From Puniceicoccales bacterium (GTDB lineage Bacteria > Verrucomicrobiota > Verrucomicrobiia > Opitutales > UBA953), in NCBI GenBank assembly GCA_031279675.1, contig JAITIB010000003.1, forward strand, positions 1-21,113: a stretch of 21,113 nucleotides of DNA, given 5' to 3'. The first letter of the stretch is position 1. Every line of letters begins with the position of its first letter. Below the pieces are notes generated by a model. The model worked only from the letters and a program-made list of their open reading frames with translations. It ran no database searches and was not told the DNA's origin. Position numbers and translations under genes: made by a program. Below are positions 20,870 through 21,113 of the stretch, in pieces.

Positions 20870-21113
20870 CTTCCGTAGAAGCCCACGGAAGTTCCGTAGA
20901 GTTCTACGAAAGTTCCGTAGAAGCCCACGGACGTTTCGTAGAAGCCCACGGAAGTTTCGTAGAAGCCCACGGAAGTTCCGTAGAGGCCCACGAAAGTTCC
21001 GTACAGGGATACGGATGTTCCGTACAGGGATACGGATGTTCCGTACAGGGATACGGATGTTCCGTACAGGGATACGGATGTTCCGTACAGGGATACGGAT
21101 GTTCCGTACAGGG
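20870..21113 (-). repeat. 21-bp tandem repeat array 2 (at least 11 units, continues past the window)
   Basis: Units of exactly 21 bp start at 20870, 20891, 20912, 20933, 20954, 20975, 20996, 21017, 21038, 21059 and 21080, and a partial unit starts at 21101. Units 1-6 have TTCCGTAGA- or TTTCGTAGA-type starts and ACGGAA-type ends; units 7-11 are identical copies built on GTTCCGTACAGGG and ATACGGAT. The junctions are palindromic, for example ACGGAA-G-TTCCGT and TACGGA-TGT-TCCGTA. Units follow without spacers, so it is not a CRISPR. The minus strand reads Gly-Phe-Tyr-Glu-Thr-Ser-Val or Ser-Leu-Tyr-Gly-Thr-Ser-Val in an open frame. It begins 37 bp after folB. Confidence 0.95.

Noticed and set aside
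18748..20991. 747-codon minus-strand open frame starting in array 2
   Set aside because: It is antisense to the prepilin-like gene, the C39-like peptidase and folB. Beyond the repeat heptads it is a low-complexity Gly/Val/Glu shadow with no domain.

Overview
The window looks like a chromosomal segment of a GC-rich Verrucomicrobiota bacterium, possibly of the Opitutales/Opitutaceae. The reasons are the pseudopilin cassette, the tiny Lys/Arg-rich AURKAIP1/COX24-type protein, PDZ trypsin-like proteins, few Shine-Dalgarno sites, and the mix of class I fumarase, HpnC and SufS. The taxonomic placement is inference. No rRNA, tRNA, CRISPR or transposase was seen.

Layout. 1-233: 5' end of carB (minus). 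421-1940: a Fur-family regulator and quinolinate synthase nadA, overlapping as ATGA. 2050-2148: a 32-residue basic protein, followed by a terminator-like hairpin. 2259-2948: an exported SagB/ThcOx-type nitroreductase, whose stop overlaps the stop of the convergent class I fumarase (2945-4606, minus). 4607-5567: a gene-free kilobase with a promoter-like palindrome, a 91-nt foldback and a 21-bp tandem array. 5568-9348 (minus): an intact HtrA-like protease followed by a large exported protein with two degenerate protease-like segments and two PDZ domains. 9540-14108 (plus): four pseudopilin-like proteins, then cytidylate kinase and a PlsC acyltransferase, apparently one operon. 14124-15386 (minus): an MFS transporter. 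15541-18641 (minus): psd, hpnC, sufS. 18772-20832 (plus): a prepilin-like protein, an exported C39-like cysteine peptidase and folB. 20870 to the window end: a second 21-bp tandem array.

How the genes fit together. The housekeeping functions are pyrimidine synthesis (carB, cmk), NAD synthesis (nadA), fumarate/malate interconversion, phospholipid and squalene-type lipid synthesis (plsC, psd, hpnC), sulfur mobilisation (sufS) and folate synthesis (folB). The accessory layer acts at or beyond the inner membrane: pseudopilins, HtrA and its inactive-looking relative, the nitroreductase and the C39-like peptidase.

The best candidate for something undescribed is the pair of 21-bp arrays about 16 kb apart. 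Units within and between arrays differ in sequence, yet they keep the same period, a dyad axis at the same phase, and the same cryptic heptad (Phe/Leu-Trp/Tyr-Glu/Gly-Thr-Ser-x-x) on one strand. Other points worth a second look are a Fur protein that has lost its regulatory histidines, poly-G tracts of 10 and 11 in the fumarase gene, the degenerate HtrA relative, and a local reversal of base skew at 5.2-7.9 kb. All calls come from reading the sequence; no database search was run.
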